The notes: a model not told the origin generated them from the letters alone. Positions 9,210 to 19,500 are shown, numbered from the stretch's first letter. The stretch: DNA of 64,000 bases from an uncultured Clostridia bacterium (GCA_934153805.1 CAKPFO010000003.1:1-64000); one strand, 5' to 3'. Numbers and translations: made by a program.

Positions 9210-9911
9210 CTATCTCGCACTTTTTCTTCTTTGCATTACAGTTATTGTTAATATTATGCAAAGCACTGTAAATGCTAAAAATGTTATTACATATGCAATA
9301 TTAATTTGTCCTGTTGTAAATTTATAGAACATGTTAAGTAATGAAAAGCTTGAACCCTTTGATATAAATTCTGGTAAAACCCATGTTACTACAAATGTTA
9401 CTATAGAAATCATAGCTGCAATAATTTGATTTTCTGTTAAGCTAGATGCAAATACTCCAAAAGAAATATATGCCATATTTAATAGTAAAAATCCAAATAA
9501 AGTTACTAATGCTGTAGAAATATCTGGTGTTCCAAAGCAACATATAATTGCAACATACATAAGTGTGCATAATAGTGCTATTACTACTATAGTAAGTGCT
9601 GATAAAAATTTTGCAATTACTATTTTTGTTATGCTAACAGGTGATGTAAGTAATAATTGCTCTGTTCCATTTTTTCTTTCTTCTGAAAATGTTCTCATTG
9701 TAAGCATAGGAATTAAAAATGCAAATATTAATATAGTTGGTAAATATGTAAAAATATATACAAATATATTTTGAAAATCTAGTACTCCATTAGAGTATTG
9801 TAACTCTAAATTAAATGATATACTAAATGCTAGTAAAAATACTCCTATAAAAACATATCCTATTGGAGATAGAAAATATGATTTAACTTCTTTTTTTACA
9901 ATTGCCCACAT
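9210..9911 (-). CDS. ABC-2 type permease (GldF-like)
   Basis: About 233 residues with six membrane segments and no large soluble domain. The N-terminal KKEVKSYFLSPIGYVFIGVF is typical of ABC-2 / GldF permeases, and EERKNGTEQLLLTSPVS is the conserved cytoplasmic loop. Its ATG overlaps the end of the ATPase stop codon by one base and GldG follows 13 bases later, so the three are translated from one message and likely form one transporter. Confidence 0.85.
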   Translation of the reverse strand: MWAIVKKEVKSYFLSPIGYVFIGVFLLAFSISFNLELQYSNGVLDFQNIFVYIFTYLPTILIFAFLIPMLTMRTFSEERKNGTEQLLLTSPVSITKIVIAKFLSALTIVVIALLCTLMYVAIICCFGTPDISTALVTLFGFLLLNMAYISFGVFASSLTENQIIAAMISIVTFVVTWVLPEFISKGSSFSLLNMFYKFTTGQINIAYVITFLAFTVLCIILTITVMQRRKSAR

Positions 9912-10978
9912 TATTTTTCTCCTCCTTTTTCTTTATTTTCTGTATCTTTTACAGATTCTTGTTTACTTTTTGATTTCTTTTTATTTTCATTTGACTTTTC
10001 TTTTTCTTTTTTTGCATCGTTTTCATTTTCTTCTTTTGCTTCTTCGTCACTTGTTATAAGTTTCATAAATGCATCTTCTAGGCTTGCTTCATCTTTTTTT
10101 AATTCAAATATTGTTATTTCCTTTTTAGGAAGAACATCAAACAAGTCTTTTCTTAAATCTATATTTTCGTCTGTAACAATTCTATATTGTTTTGTTCCGT
10201 CTTCATTGTCTTTTACAAGAGTAAGTTCTTTTATATCTTTTAACTCTTGTTTTATTTCTTCTATTCTGTTTTCTTTATCTTCGACTGTAATAAATAAAAC
10301 ATTTTGCTTTCTAGTTTTTTCTTCTAAATTTTCTGGTGTATCTACAGCTAATATTTTTCCTTTATTAATAATTACTACTTTTTCACATACTTGGCTTACC
10401 TCAGACAAAATATGAGAACTTAATATTACTGTGTGGTTCTTTCCTAACTCTTTTATAAGATTTCTAATTTCTAGTATTTGCTTAGGATCTAAACCTACTG
10501 TTGGTTCATCTAAAATTAGTACGTCAGGGTTTCCTACCAATGCTCCTGCCATACTTACTCTTTGTTTATATCCTCTAGATAAATTTTTAATTAGCTTATT
10601 TTGTACCTCTTCTAGTCCTGTTTCTTTTAGCACTTTTTCTACTTCTTGCTTTTTTATTTTTCTATCTACTGCTTTTAAATCTGCCATATATTTAACAAAT
10701 TCTTTAGCAGTAAGTTCATGATAAGAAGGTACTCCCTCTGGCATATATCCTATTTGTTTTTTTGCCTTTTTTGGCTTTTTAGAAATATCGTAACCATTTA
10801 CAATAATTTCTCCTTCTGTGGCTTCAATAAATCCTGTTATCATGTTCATTGTTGTACTTTTTCCTGCACCATTTGGTCCTAAAAGCCCTACAATTTCTCC
10901 GTCTTTAACGTCAAAACTAATATTATCTACTGCAGTAAAATTTCCATACTTTTTAGTTACATTTTTGACCTCTATCAC
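9911..10978 (-). CDS. ABC transporter ATP-binding protein (GldA/CcmA-like)
   Basis: The energy-coupling subunit of the exporter formed with the next two genes. Walker A GPNGAGKST near residue 35, signature LSRGYKQRVSMA near 133, Walker B VLILDEP near 153 and the H-loop SSH are all intact. After the ~240-residue ATPase domain and a short alpha/beta regulatory region, the protein ends in a ~50-residue Lys/Glu/Asn-rich, probably disordered tail. ATPases of this type usually stop near 300-310 residues, so the tail is an addition. It heads the operon (AGGAGG before ATG). Confidence 0.9.
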   Translation of the reverse strand: MIEVKNVTKKYGNFTAVDNISFDVKDGEIVGLLGPNGAGKSTTMNMITGFIEATEGEIIVNGYDISKKPKKAKKQIGYMPEGVPSYHELTAKEFVKYMADLKAVDRKIKKQEVEKVLKETGLEEVQNKLIKNLSRGYKQRVSMAGALVGNPDVLILDEPTVGLDPKQILEIRNLIKELGKNHTVILSSHILSEVSQVCEKVVIINKGKILAVDTPENLEEKTRKQNVLFITVEDKENRIEEIKQELKDIKELTLVKDNEDGTKQYRIVTDENIDLRKDLFDVLPKKEITIFELKKDEASLEDAFMKLITSDEEAKEENENDAKKEKEKSNENKKKSKSKQESVKDTENKEKGGEK

Positions 10979-11163
10979 TGTTATTCCTCCTTATAATTTT
11001 TAATAAAGTGCTATTTCCCTAAGCATTTATCAATTTCTCAACTATATTATCATTTAATAATACATATATCAAGTATGTTCACACAAAATTTACATTTTAC
11101 ATTGAGATTTGTAATAACCTAAATTTTCTTTCATATATTTAAATAATCAAGGAGGCTGTCTAT

Positions 11164-11787
11164 ATGATATTTTTATATCCTTTACTAATCGCTTTTTTAT
11201 TGGTTTTTGTATCAGAATTAGGTGACAAGACTCAATTACTAGTACTATCTTTCTCTTCTAAATTACAAACATCTACTATTCTAATTGGTGTTGCCCTAGG
11301 CTCATTCTTTAGCCATGGTATTGCTATTTTATTTGGTAGTTCTATTGGTCTTGTAGAAAATAGTTCTTTACATTTTATTTTAGAAATTGTAACATACTCG
11401 TCATTTATTGTTTTTGGAATTATTTCCTTCTTACCTTCAAAGGACAATGATGAAAAAGTTTCAAATAAAAAAGATAGCTTCTTGATGAAACTATCTAAAT
11501 TGAGCATAGGATATATTTTTATTATTGCTCTTTCTATAGCTGTTGGTGAGCTTGGCGACAAAACTTTTTTAGCCTCAATAGGGCTTGGCATAAGCTACCC
11601 TCATTTTAAATTGTTTTTAGTAATTGGTGCTATTTTAGGTATGGTTGCATCAGACCTACTTGCCATATTTTTTGGTAAATTTTTATCTTCAAAAATCTCC
11701 GGCTCTGTAATGCAAAAGTTCTCTGGCATTTTATTTATTATGTTTGGCTTAATTGGTTTTGTTCATTTTATTTGTACTTTATTTTAA
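11164..11787 (+). CDS. GDT1/TMEM165 family (UPF0016) cation transporter
   Basis: Members export Mn2+ or exchange Ca2+/Mn2+ for protons. The two family repeats, ELGDKTQ (residues ~18-24) and ELGDKTF (~133-139), each lie in a membrane helix, and the protein has about six to seven hydrophobic segments. AAGGAGG is 8 bases before the ATG. No yybP-ykoY riboswitch-like sequence was recognised in the 185-base gap upstream. A hairpin (AATCCACC / GGGTGGATT) follows the stop codon and overlaps the leader of the next small gene. Confidence 0.88.
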   Translation: MIFLYPLLIAFLLVFVSELGDKTQLLVLSFSSKLQTSTILIGVALGSFFSHGIAILFGSSIGLVENSSLHFILEIVTYSSFIVFGIISFLPSKDNDEKVSNKKDSFLMKLSKLSIGYIFIIALSIAVGELGDKTFLASIGLGISYPHFKLFLVIGAILGMVASDLLAIFFGKFLSSKISGSVMQKFSGILFIMFGLIGFVHFICTLF

Positions 11788-11840
11788 AATATTTTTGTAA
11801 CATTATAAAATCCACCGCATATATTATAATGGGTGGATTT

Positions 11841-12023
11841 ATGTTTAATTTAAATGATTTAAATGGTTGCGAGCTTTTGGCTCTTGCTAATATTTTTACT
11901 ATATCTATTTCTCAAGGTCTAACCTCAGAAGAAATTGCTGTTTTAGCTGGCTTTTTTACAGTCGTAGGTGACAGTTTAGCACTTATGGCTATAAATAATT
12001 CTAGCTCTGATAATTGCAAATAA
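11841..12023 (+). CDS. Small conserved protein (possibly DUF6774-like)
   Basis: About 60 residues; the open frame reaches back to 11772, but GGGTGG directly precedes ATG 11841. The body is a helix-rich segment (CELLALANIFTISISQ, EEIAVLAGFFTVVGDSLALMA) with a Cys near each end. The pattern recalls short Clostridial proteins of the DUF6774 type, an assignment made from memory. The ribosome site lies in the 3' arm of a hairpin (AATCCACC / GGGTGGATT, 11811-11840), so translation may be repressed or the hairpin may act as a weak terminator for the transporter gene. Confidence 0.55.
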   Translation: MFNLNDLNGCELLALANIFTISISQGLTSEEIAVLAGFFTVVGDSLALMAINNSSSDNCK

Positions 12024-12031
12024 TTTTAATT

Positions 12032-12631
12032 TTATAATTCTCTTCTTCCTTCTAAAGCCTTACTTAATGTAATTTCATCTGTATATTCCAAATCTCCTCC
12101 AACTGGTATTCCATGTGCTATTCTAGTTACCTTTATGCCTAATGGTTTTACTAATTTTGAAATATACATAGCTGTTGCTTCTCCCTCTACTCTAGGATTC
12201 GTTGCAAGTATTATCTCTTTTACCTTTCCTTCCATTAATCTAGAAAGCAGCTCTTTTATTTTTATCTCATCTGGACCAATCCCCTTCATTGGAGAAATAG
12301 AACCATGTAGTACATGATACAATCCTTTAAACTCATGTGTTCTTTCCATTGCAATAACATCTTTTACATCTTCAACTACACATATTATGCTCTCATCTCT
12401 TTTAGGATTTGAACAAATTGCACATGGATCTGTATCCGAAATATTATAACATTTAGAACAGTATTTTAAATTTTTCTTTGCATTTACTATAGAAGATACA
12501 AACTCATTTATCTCTTCTTCTGATCTATCTAGCATATAAAAAGCAAGTCTAGCTGCAGTCTTGCTTCCTATACTAGGTAATTTTTCAAAACTTTCTATTA
12601 ATTTTTCTATTGATGGTGAATAGTATGACAT
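12032..12631 (-). CDS. recR: Recombination mediator RecR
   Basis: RecR works with RecO/RecF to load RecA on gapped DNA. It shows the N-terminal helix-hairpin-helix ([20 protein letters not shown]), the four-Cys zinc site (CSKC...CAIC, residues ~57-72), and the Toprim domain starting [14 protein letters not shown]. The C-terminal [23 protein letters not shown] is characteristic, and length 199 is exact for the family. It is the last gene of the dnaX-ebfC-recR unit, the classic Bacillota order. Confidence 0.97.
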   Translation of the reverse strand: MSYYSPSIEKLIESFEKLPSIGSKTAARLAFYMLDRSEEEINEFVSSIVNAKKNLKYCSKCYNISDTDPCAICSNPKRDESIICVVEDVKDVIAMERTHEFKGLYHVLHGSISPMKGIGPDEIKIKELLSRLMEGKVKEIILATNPRVEGEATAMYISKLVKPLGIKVTRIAHGIPVGGDLEYTDEITLSKALEGRREL

Positions 12632-12657
12632 CTTTTACCTCTTATCTTTTTACATCC

Positions 12658-13002
12658 TTACATTAATCCTGGGATATTATATTTTCCTAGACTTTGTGCT
12701 TGTGCACTATCTACTTTTCTTAAAGCTTCATTTACACAAGATAATATTAAGTCTTGTAGCATTTCTACATCATCTGGGTCTACTACGTCTTTGCTTATTT
12801 TAATTTCTTTTATTTCTTTATTTCCAGATACTTTTACCTCTATTGCTCCTCCTCCGCTAGTTGCTGAAAACTCTTTTATACTTAACTCCTCTTGTGATTT
12901 TTCCATATCTGCTTGTATTTTTTTTGCTTCTTTCATTAATTGATTAATATTCATTCCGCCAAATCCTCCCATACCTCCTGGGAATCCTCCTCTTTTTGAC
13001 AT
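12658..13002 (-). CDS. YbaB/EbfC nucleoid-associated protein
   Basis: A small DNA-binding dimer encoded between dnaX and recR in most Bacteria. The Gly-rich N-terminus (GGFPGGMGGFGGMN) leads into a long helix (QLMKEAKKIQADMEKSQEEL) and the central EFSATSGGGAIEVKVSGN sheet, then the SCVNEALRKV helix. It is 114 residues, normal. It sits 24 bases after dnaX and 26 bases before recR. Confidence 0.95.
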   Translation of the reverse strand: MSKRGGFPGGMGGFGGMNINQLMKEAKKIQADMEKSQEELSIKEFSATSGGGAIEVKVSGNKEIKEIKISKDVVDPDDVEMLQDLILSCVNEALRKVDSAQAQSLGKYNIPGLM

Positions 13003-13026
13003 CTTAAATCTCTCCTTTTCTATATT

Positions 13027-14670
13027 TTAGTCTATTATATTAAATGGTATATCCATATCTTTTGCAAAAGTCTGTATAGGATTTTCTTCTTTCTTTTCTT
13101 CTACACTTACCTGACTTTCATCTATATATTTTATTTTCATTGGTTTTCCACATTCCATTGAAACTCTTTTTTCTATTTCTTGTATATTTTCGCTTTTTTC
13201 TAGTATCGTCTTTCCAAATGGTGTTAATGGTTTAGAAAACCTTATTCCTACAGTCATATCATTTATCTGGTTAGCTGTTGAATTTATTAAATTAGTATAA
13301 AGCATTATCTTACCTGAATTTTTCATTTGACCAATTATGTTTGGCCAGTTTTCTAATTTATCACCAACTTTTATAGTTTGCATTGGCTTTTTAGGTTCTA
13401 ATTTTTCTACTGGTCTATTATTTGGTACTGTTTTTGCAATATTTTGATATGTGTTTTCCACATTTTTTGAAGAATTGTTAATAACTGTGCTTCCAACAGA
13501 ATCTAATCTTGCTTCTAATTGCCTAATTCTATTTTTTAGCATATCTAATTCTTGGTTATTAACTGTTCCTTCTGTGGCAACATTAGTTTGAATATCGTCA
13601 TTACACAATTTAATTATTCCTACTTGAAATAATATTAATCTTTGTGAAGAATATTTCATATCATTTTCAAGATTAGATAAAGAATATATTGTAGATAATA
13701 GTTTTTCTTTTGTAAATACTTGTGCTAATTTTTCTATACCTTCAATTTCTTTTTGACTATACATCTCTAATTTTTTACTTGTTTTATAAACTAATATATC
13801 TTTTACATATTTAATTATTTCCCATAAAAAATTTTGTATATCTTTTCCATCATTTGTAACATCTTGTATTGTATTTAACGCTGTTTCAACATCTTTGTTG
13901 GCAATAGCATTTACAATATTGTTTATATATGTTAATGGTGGTATTCCTACTAATTCTTTAACCTTGTCTTCATCTATTTTAGTTTCTCCATCTTGCAAGC
14001 ATCTTTCTAGTATAGAAAGGGCATCTCTCATACCTCCCTCTGCTAGAACTGCTATAACATTTAATGCTTCATCTGACACATCTACTTTTATTTCATCACA
14101 TACTATTTTTAATCTTTTTATTATATCAGCATTAGAAATTTGTTTAAAGTCAAATCTTTGACATCTTGAAAGTATTGTTGCTGGTAATTTTTGTGGTTCA
14201 GTTGTTGCAAGTATAAACTTTACATGTTCAGGTGGTTCCTCTAAAGTCTTTAAAAGGGCATTAAAAGCACCTGTAGATAGCATATGAACCTCATCTATTA
14301 TATATACTCTGTATTTTGCTTTTGTTGGTAAAAAATTAACTTCTTCTCTTATCTGTCTAATATCTTCTACACTGTTATTAGAGGCCGCATCCATTTCTAC
14401 AATATCTGTAAGACTTCCAGAAAGTGCCTCTTTGCAAATTTCACATTCATTGCATGGTTCTCCATCTTGTGGGTTTAAACAGTTAACTGCTCTTGCAAGT
14501 ACCTTTGCTGCAGATGTTTTTCCAGTTCCACGTCCACCATTAAATAAATATGCATGTCCAACTCTTCCAGCCATGATTTGATTTTTTAATGTTCTTGTAA
14601 TATGTTCTTGTCCTACCATTTCGGAAAAGTTAGTTGGTCTAAATTTTCTATATAGAGCTGTATATATCAA
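13027..14670 (-). CDS. dnaX: DNA polymerase III gamma/tau subunit DnaX
   Basis: The clamp-loader motor. From TTG 14670 the protein begins MIYTALYRKFRPTNF, the usual DnaX N-terminus. GGGG 8 bases upstream supports this TTG (GTG 14679 is the alternative). The frame remains open to an ATG at 14736, but that reading runs through the SRP RNA terminator and the 3' end of SRP RNA and is not credible. Walker A GGRGTGKTSAAK, the zinc-binding Cys cluster (CLNPQDGEPCNECEIC), the DEVHML box and the SRC motif are present. The tau-like C-terminal half is AT-rich and less conserved. No obvious slippery A-run for gamma production was found. Confidence 0.95.
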   Translation of the reverse strand: MIYTALYRKFRPTNFSEMVGQEHITRTLKNQIMAGRVGHAYLFNGGRGTGKTSAAKVLARAVNCLNPQDGEPCNECEICKEALSGSLTDIVEMDAASNNSVEDIRQIREEVNFLPTKAKYRVYIIDEVHMLSTGAFNALLKTLEEPPEHVKFILATTEPQKLPATILSRCQRFDFKQISNADIIKRLKIVCDEIKVDVSDEALNVIAVLAEGGMRDALSILERCLQDGETKIDEDKVKELVGIPPLTYINNIVNAIANKDVETALNTIQDVTNDGKDIQNFLWEIIKYVKDILVYKTSKKLEMYSQKEIEGIEKLAQVFTKEKLLSTIYSLSNLENDMKYSSQRLILFQVGIIKLCNDDIQTNVATEGTVNNQELDMLKNRIRQLEARLDSVGSTVINNSSKNVENTYQNIAKTVPNNRPVEKLEPKKPMQTIKVGDKLENWPNIIGQMKNSGKIMLYTNLINSTANQINDMTVGIRFSKPLTPFGKTILEKSENIQEIEKRVSMECGKPMKIKYIDESQVSVEEKKEENPIQTFAKDMDIPFNIID

Positions 14671-14691
14671 TTTTTTCACCCCATTTTCTTT

Positions 14692-14716
14692 AAAAAATGG
14701 TACAAGATTGTACCAT
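14692..14716 (-). terminator. Terminator of SRP RNA
   Basis: A perfect 9-bp stem (ATGGTACAA / TTGTACCAT) with a 2-base loop is followed by TTTTTT on the minus strand. It lies in the short leader between SRP RNA and dnaX. Confidence 0.85.
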
Positions 14717-14723
14717 AGTTTTT

Positions 14724-14818
14724 CTATGGAAGACATTTCACACGTAAAGTATCTACTTATTGCTGCTTCCTTCCGGACCTGACAAGATTCATAGGCTTAC
14801 ATTGAATGTCCTCCATAC
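14724..14818 (-). ncRNA. ffs: Bacterial small signal recognition particle RNA (4.5S-type)
   Basis: The minus strand carries the universally conserved SRP helix 8 sequence GTCAGGTCCGGAAGGAAGC with the GGAA tetraloop region. The ends pair as expected (TATGGAGGACATT / AATGTCTTCCATA). About 95 nt, so this is the short form without an Alu domain. The position between tadA and dnaX is the same as scr in Bacillus. Confidence 0.95.
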
Positions 14819-14846
14819 AAAAACTATCGTTTCTTATACCATGTAT

Positions 14847-14876
14847 ATTATATTATACTTTTTATAGTTTTATCAA
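14847..14876 (-). promoter_or_regulatory. Promoter of SRP RNA
   Basis: On the minus strand TTGATA, an 18-base spacer and TATAAT end about 28 bases before the RNA 5' end. Confidence 0.6.
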
Positions 14877-14903
14877 GCTTTTTTTGTTATTTTTTGATAA
14901 TTC

Positions 14904-15057
14904 ATTAAAGATTTTATAATATATTATTTTTCATACCTTGTGTGTTGCGGCCTTCCATTTAAAAATACTAGTGCGTTGCCCGCTCCAATCGCACTCACAT
15001 GCGTTCGTTTGGTCGCTTACGTGGTATTTCAAAATAATATATTATAAAATTCTTTAA
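14904..15057. repeat. MITE-like palindromic repeat, second core copy
   Basis: Terminal inverted repeats TTAAAGATTTTATAATAT / ATATTATAAAATTCTTTAA surround a centre matching 6511-6612: CATACCTTGTGTGT, CGGCCTTC, a CACTCGCA-like segment, then CGTTTGGTCGCTTAC and GTGGTATTTC. The outermost TTACAATTT ends of the first copy are absent. No open frame. It is placed between SRP RNA and the next minus-strand gene. Confidence 0.65.
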
Positions 15058-15074
15058 GTTCACCTTATCAATAA

Positions 15075-15812
15075 TTACATTCTTTTAAATATATATTTGC
15101 TTGTGTCTGTTATTTCTAAACTAGATTTGCCATTTTCAATTATATTACCACAAGGCAAATCAAAACTCATTTCTGATTTATAACTTATACCTTTAACATT
15201 AATAATAAAGTCAAAAGACACTGTAAATTCTATGTCTTCTTGTGTTATGTTCATATTTTTTAACATAGTTCCATCAATTACTAAATCTTCTTGATTTAAA
15301 GTATATGTTCCTAGATTACTATTTCCAAAAGCAATTGCTACAATTCCACCTTGATTATTTATCTCTAATGTAGTTGTATTACTTTTGCTGGCTCCTTTAT
15401 ATGTTAATGATGTTCCATCTAATATAAAATCATCTGAGTATGTAAATTGTTTGTTTTCTGTAGTATTAGGTATATATGTTTTAATATAGCCCTTTATTGG
15501 ACTTTTCTTTATTTGTATATTATCTATGACTACACTTTCTATTACCGCTTCTTTGTTATATTTTTCGTTTTTCTTTAGTTCAAAGTAAATTCCATTATTT
15601 TGAACTATATCATTTTCTAGTCCATCATTATCTATAATGTTATCAGAGCTTACAACCATACTGCCAACAACAATTTTTGAAAGTTTAAAAGGCATATTAG
15701 TTTCACCTTCTACGCTATATTTCATTACTATTAAAATTGCAGTAATTATTAGCAATAGTACTATAGTACAAGCAATACTTGCTTTTACTTTTTCCTTTTT
15801 ATCACTTTCCAT
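15075..15812 (-). CDS. Membrane-anchored protein of unknown function
   Basis: 245 residues with one N-terminal membrane segment (IACTIVLLLIITAILIVMKY), followed by a wholly extracytoplasmic beta-rich region starting MPFKLSKIVVGSMV. No enzymatic motif was recognised. AGGAGG is 7 bases before ATG. It interrupts the otherwise standard tadA / SRP RNA / dnaX order and lies between tRNA-Ser and the repeat element. I have a vague memory of similar sequences in related uncultured Clostridia, but no named family. Confidence 0.6.
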   Translation of the reverse strand: MESDKKEKVKASIACTIVLLLIITAILIVMKYSVEGETNMPFKLSKIVVGSMVVSSDNIIDNDGLENDIVQNNGIYFELKKNEKYNKEAVIESVVIDNIQIKKSPIKGYIKTYIPNTTENKQFTYSDDFILDGTSLTYKGASKSNTTTLEINNQGGIVAIAFGNSNLGTYTLNQEDLVIDGTMLKNMNITQEDIEFTVSFDFIINVKGISYKSEMSFDLPCGNIIENGKSSLEITDTSKYIFKRM

Positions 15813-15827
15813 TTATACCTCCTATTT

Positions 15828-15919
15828 TGGCGGAGTGGGTGGGATTCGAACCCACGTGACGCTTAAGACGTCTAACTGTTTTCGAGACAGCTTCGTTATG
15901 ACCACTTCGATACCACTCC
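15828..15919 (-). tRNA. tRNA-Ser (CGA)
   Basis: A class II tRNA of 92 nt with a long variable arm. The anticodon loop CTCGAAA gives CGA; the acceptor pair is GGAGTGG / CCACTCC with G73 and encoded CCA. Confidence 0.96.
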
Positions 15920-15924
15920 ATAAT

Positions 15925-16380
15925 CTATTTTTTACTTTTTCTTAATTCTTTAAAAAAGCTTTGTAGTAACCTTTCACATTCTTCTTTTAGTATTCCTGTT
16001 TTGCACTCTACCTTATGATTGAATTTATAATCTTGTAATAAATTAAGTACACTACCACAAGCACCTGTTTTATAATCCATGGTTCCAATATATACTTTTT
16101 TTAACCTTGCTTGAATTAATGCCCCTGCACACATAGAACATGGTTCTAAAGTTACATACATTTCGCAATTAGTTAATCTCCATGCACCTATTTTTTTACT
16201 TGCTTTTTGAATGGCTAATATTTCTGCATGTTTAGTAGCGCATTTTTTACTTTCTTTTAAATTATGTGCTCTAGCAATTATTTTTCCGTCTTCTACAATA
16301 ACTGCACCAACTGGCACTTCTAGTTTATTGTAGGCTTTTTTTGCCTCTTTTAGAGCCTCTTTCATAAATATTTCTTCCAT
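15925..16380 (-). CDS. tadA: tRNA adenosine-34 deaminase TadA
   Basis: Converts A34 to inosine in tRNA-Arg(ACG). The zinc/catalytic motifs HAEIL (residues ~56-60) and PCSMCAGA (~86-93) are intact, and the N-terminus MKEALKEAKKAYNKLEVPVGAVIV is typical. At 151 residues it is normal. It is five bases upstream of tRNA-Ser and in the conserved tadA-scr-dnaX neighbourhood known from Bacillus. Confidence 0.95.
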   Translation of the reverse strand: MEEIFMKEALKEAKKAYNKLEVPVGAVIVEDGKIIARAHNLKESKKCATKHAEILAIQKASKKIGAWRLTNCEMYVTLEPCSMCAGALIQARLKKVYIGTMDYKTGACGSVLNLLQDYKFNHKVECKTGILKEECERLLQSFFKELRKSKK

Positions 16381-16495
16381 TTTATTGTTCCTTCTAACAT
16401 TATTATGAAATTATAATCTAGTTTTTTCTATTTTTAAATTATACAAAACTTGCCTAAAAAAAGCAATACCCTTATCGTTCATAATTCCTCGACAT

Positions 16496-16524
16496 TTGAA
16501 AAAAAATGAAAAATGTGGTAAAAT
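16496..16524 (+). promoter_or_regulatory. Promoter of the large wall-anchored protein gene
   Basis: TTGAAA (16496-16501), 17 bases, TAAAAT (16519-16524), about 35 bases before the ATG and 16 before AAAGGAGG. Confidence 0.6.
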
Positions 16525-16558
16525 ATAGATATATGACTATAAAGGAGGTTATGAAAAT

Positions 16559-19500
16559 ATGAACAAAAAGATATTTAGTTTTGTTGTTATAGCCTTAACG
16601 TTTATTGCATTTAACTTATGTAATAATGAAATTTTTGCTATTGACAATATAGAAAACGAAAATTATATTTATTTATCCGATGTTTCTTATATTGAAGATA
16701 AATCATTTGCTCAAGGTAATCATACTATCCATTTAGATAAAAATGAAGACAATGGTATGATAACTTTAAATGTAGATAATTCTTCTAAATCATTTATAAA
16801 AGGATTATGTGCTTGGGCTACATCTGAAATAGTTTATGATTTAAGCAGTTATAATTATGACTATTTTACATCTTATATTGGTGTTGATATAAGTGAACAA
16901 AATAGTTATTTCAATACTGGTGTGAAATTTTATATTTATACCTCTAATGATGGAGAAAATTGGGATAAGCAGTTTGAATCTGAAACTCTTGATGCTTGGT
17001 CTTCAGCACAATTTGTTAAAATAGATATTAAAAATGTAAATTATTTAAAATTAGTTGCTGATGATAATAGCGATTCTTGGTGGGCTAGTTGGTATGATGA
17101 AGCAGTGTATGCAAATGCAAAATTAATAAAAGAAAATTATGAAGAAAACACATCAAATATTGATTTTATAAAGACTGTTGATGAATATGACTCTATTATT
17201 AAAAATCATTTTAATGATGATATAACTGGTGATTATGAACTTACCTTACTTCAAAGAGAGTTTGTAAATAATGTTGGTTATGATGTATTACAAGCTCTTG
17301 CACAATATAAAGAAGAATATAAAGATACTATTAATTGGTTAATGCATGATAGCCAAACTCTTAAACTTTATTTAGTAGGTGGAAAGCCTGAAGGAAGCTA
17401 TCTTAATTCAATAAAAGTTTTAAGTGATTTATATAACACATATAAAGATGATTTATTAAATACAAATAAAACAAAATATGGTACCACTCTAGGAGATTTA
17501 TATAGAACAATGATGCTTTCTTTATCATTAACTGAATCTGGTAACGTATATTTATGGGTAGATGGAACTGTTCAATCTGATGCTTTAACTCGTTACGAAA
17601 TCTATAAAAACCTTCATTTACATGAAGGACAAGATGCGGAGTTAATTGAAAATAAAATATTCGAATCACTTACAGTTGAAGAGATGCGTTGGGTAATGAA
17701 CACAGTTATTGATGACGAAGAAATATTGTGGCTAAATGATTATGTTAGAAATGAAGGTAAAGGTGCTACAAGTCCTTATAACTATATAACATATACTTTT
17801 GATTATGATTATACTTTAGACAAATATTATAATTCAGAAAACTATGATAAATGGAATCAAAAATATCATTTATCTAAATATAATATAACTTATAAAAGTG
17901 GACATCCAAAATTATGGGTTGTTTTTGAAGAAGGTTCTGTCTGTGGTGGACTTTCTAAAACTGGAAGTTGTATATGGGGAGCATATAAAGGCTTACCTAA
18001 TACTTGTGTAAGTCAACCTGCACATTGTGCCTACATATATTATACTCAAAATGATAACGGAAATGGTATATGGAACCTTGGAAATAACGTTTCTGGTTGG
18101 GGAAAATCTGGAAGAACAGAACATTTAAATGTACGAACAATGAACGACTGGGGTAATGGTAATTACACAAGTGGCTGGAATGCAAATTATATTCTTTTAG
18201 CACAAGCTGCTCAAAATGAATATGAAAAATATGAAAAGGCTGAAGAAGTTCTTATGCTTGCAGATGTGTATAAAGATGATTCTCAAAAACTAGAAAAAAT
18301 ATATCGAAAAGCCATTGAAATAGAGGATATTAACTTTGATGCTTGGCTTGGTTTAGTAAATTTATATACAAATGATTCTACCAAAGCTGAAAGTGATTAT
18401 TATACTTTAGCAAAAGAAATAGTAAAAGTTTATACATATTATCCTAATCCAATGTATGATTTGTTAAATCTAGTTAAACCCTATTTTACATCTGTAGAAT
18501 ATAGTACAAGCTTTACGCTATTACAAACCAACGCATTAACAGCTGCTAGCAAAGCTACAAATGTGGAATCTATTCAATCACAAGCTGTTAAACAAGTTGC
18601 TGAACAATTACTTGGAAATGTTGATACAACAATTGCAAATTTCTCTTTTGATGGAGATAATGCTGGAAAAATAGTTCTTTCTAGCCGTTATGATGGTTCT
18701 GATGTTGCTTGGGACTATAGTTTAGATGGTGGAATAACATGGACTAAAACGCAGGAGCATATAGTACAGTTAACCAATGAAGAAATTGCTTCTATCACAT
18801 CTGAAAAAGATATTAGAGTTCATATAATTGGCGTAGATTATTCAAACGAAAATATTTTTATAATAGACATACAAGATTCATTAGGATTACCTTTAACATT
18901 ATACGCTAACGACTTAGAGAACAAATTAATTGGCGCTACTAACTCTATGCAATGGAAATATAATGATAGTGATGCGTGGACATCTTACAGTGTGCAAGAG
19001 CCTGATTTAACTGGAGATAAATCAATAATTGTAAGAGCAGGTGCAACAGGATTGTATTTAGCTGGAAGCACTAGCGCAACTTATACATTTACTAAAGATT
19101 CTTTGCCAGATACAAATAAATATATTCCGATAAAACATTTATCTATACACTATGTATCATCTGAGCAACCTGGAAGCGATGATGCTATAAATTGCATCGA
19201 TGGAAACATTAATACTATATGGCATACCTCCCATAATGCTTCTGACTCTGATAGGACAATTATTATAAAATTAGACGAACCTGTGTATTTATCTTCTGTT
19301 CAATATGTACCAAGACAGTTTGGAACTAATGGTAGAGCTAAGAATGCAATATTGTATGTAAGCATGGATGGTGTTAACTGGACTATAGCAGGAAATGCGG
19401 CTAACTGGGAAAATAATTCTAACCCTAAAACAATTGAACTTAATGAATCAACCAAAACTCAATATATAAAATTTGTTACTACTGAAAATTGGGGTGATGG

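Noticed and set aside
10985..11163. Mn2+ riboswitch (yybP-ykoY) ahead of the GDT1-type transporter
   Set aside because: The expected conserved loop sequences were looked for and not found; only AT-rich sequence is present.
14671..14736. Longer dnaX N-terminus starting at ATG 14736
   Set aside because: It would be encoded by the SRP RNA 3' end and its terminator, and the extra residues do not fit the DnaX family.
17403..17669. Minus-strand frames inside the large surface gene (also 19616-19954)
   Set aside because: They are fully antisense to a well-supported gene, have no ribosome site, and have Ile/Tyr-rich composition typical of shadow frames.
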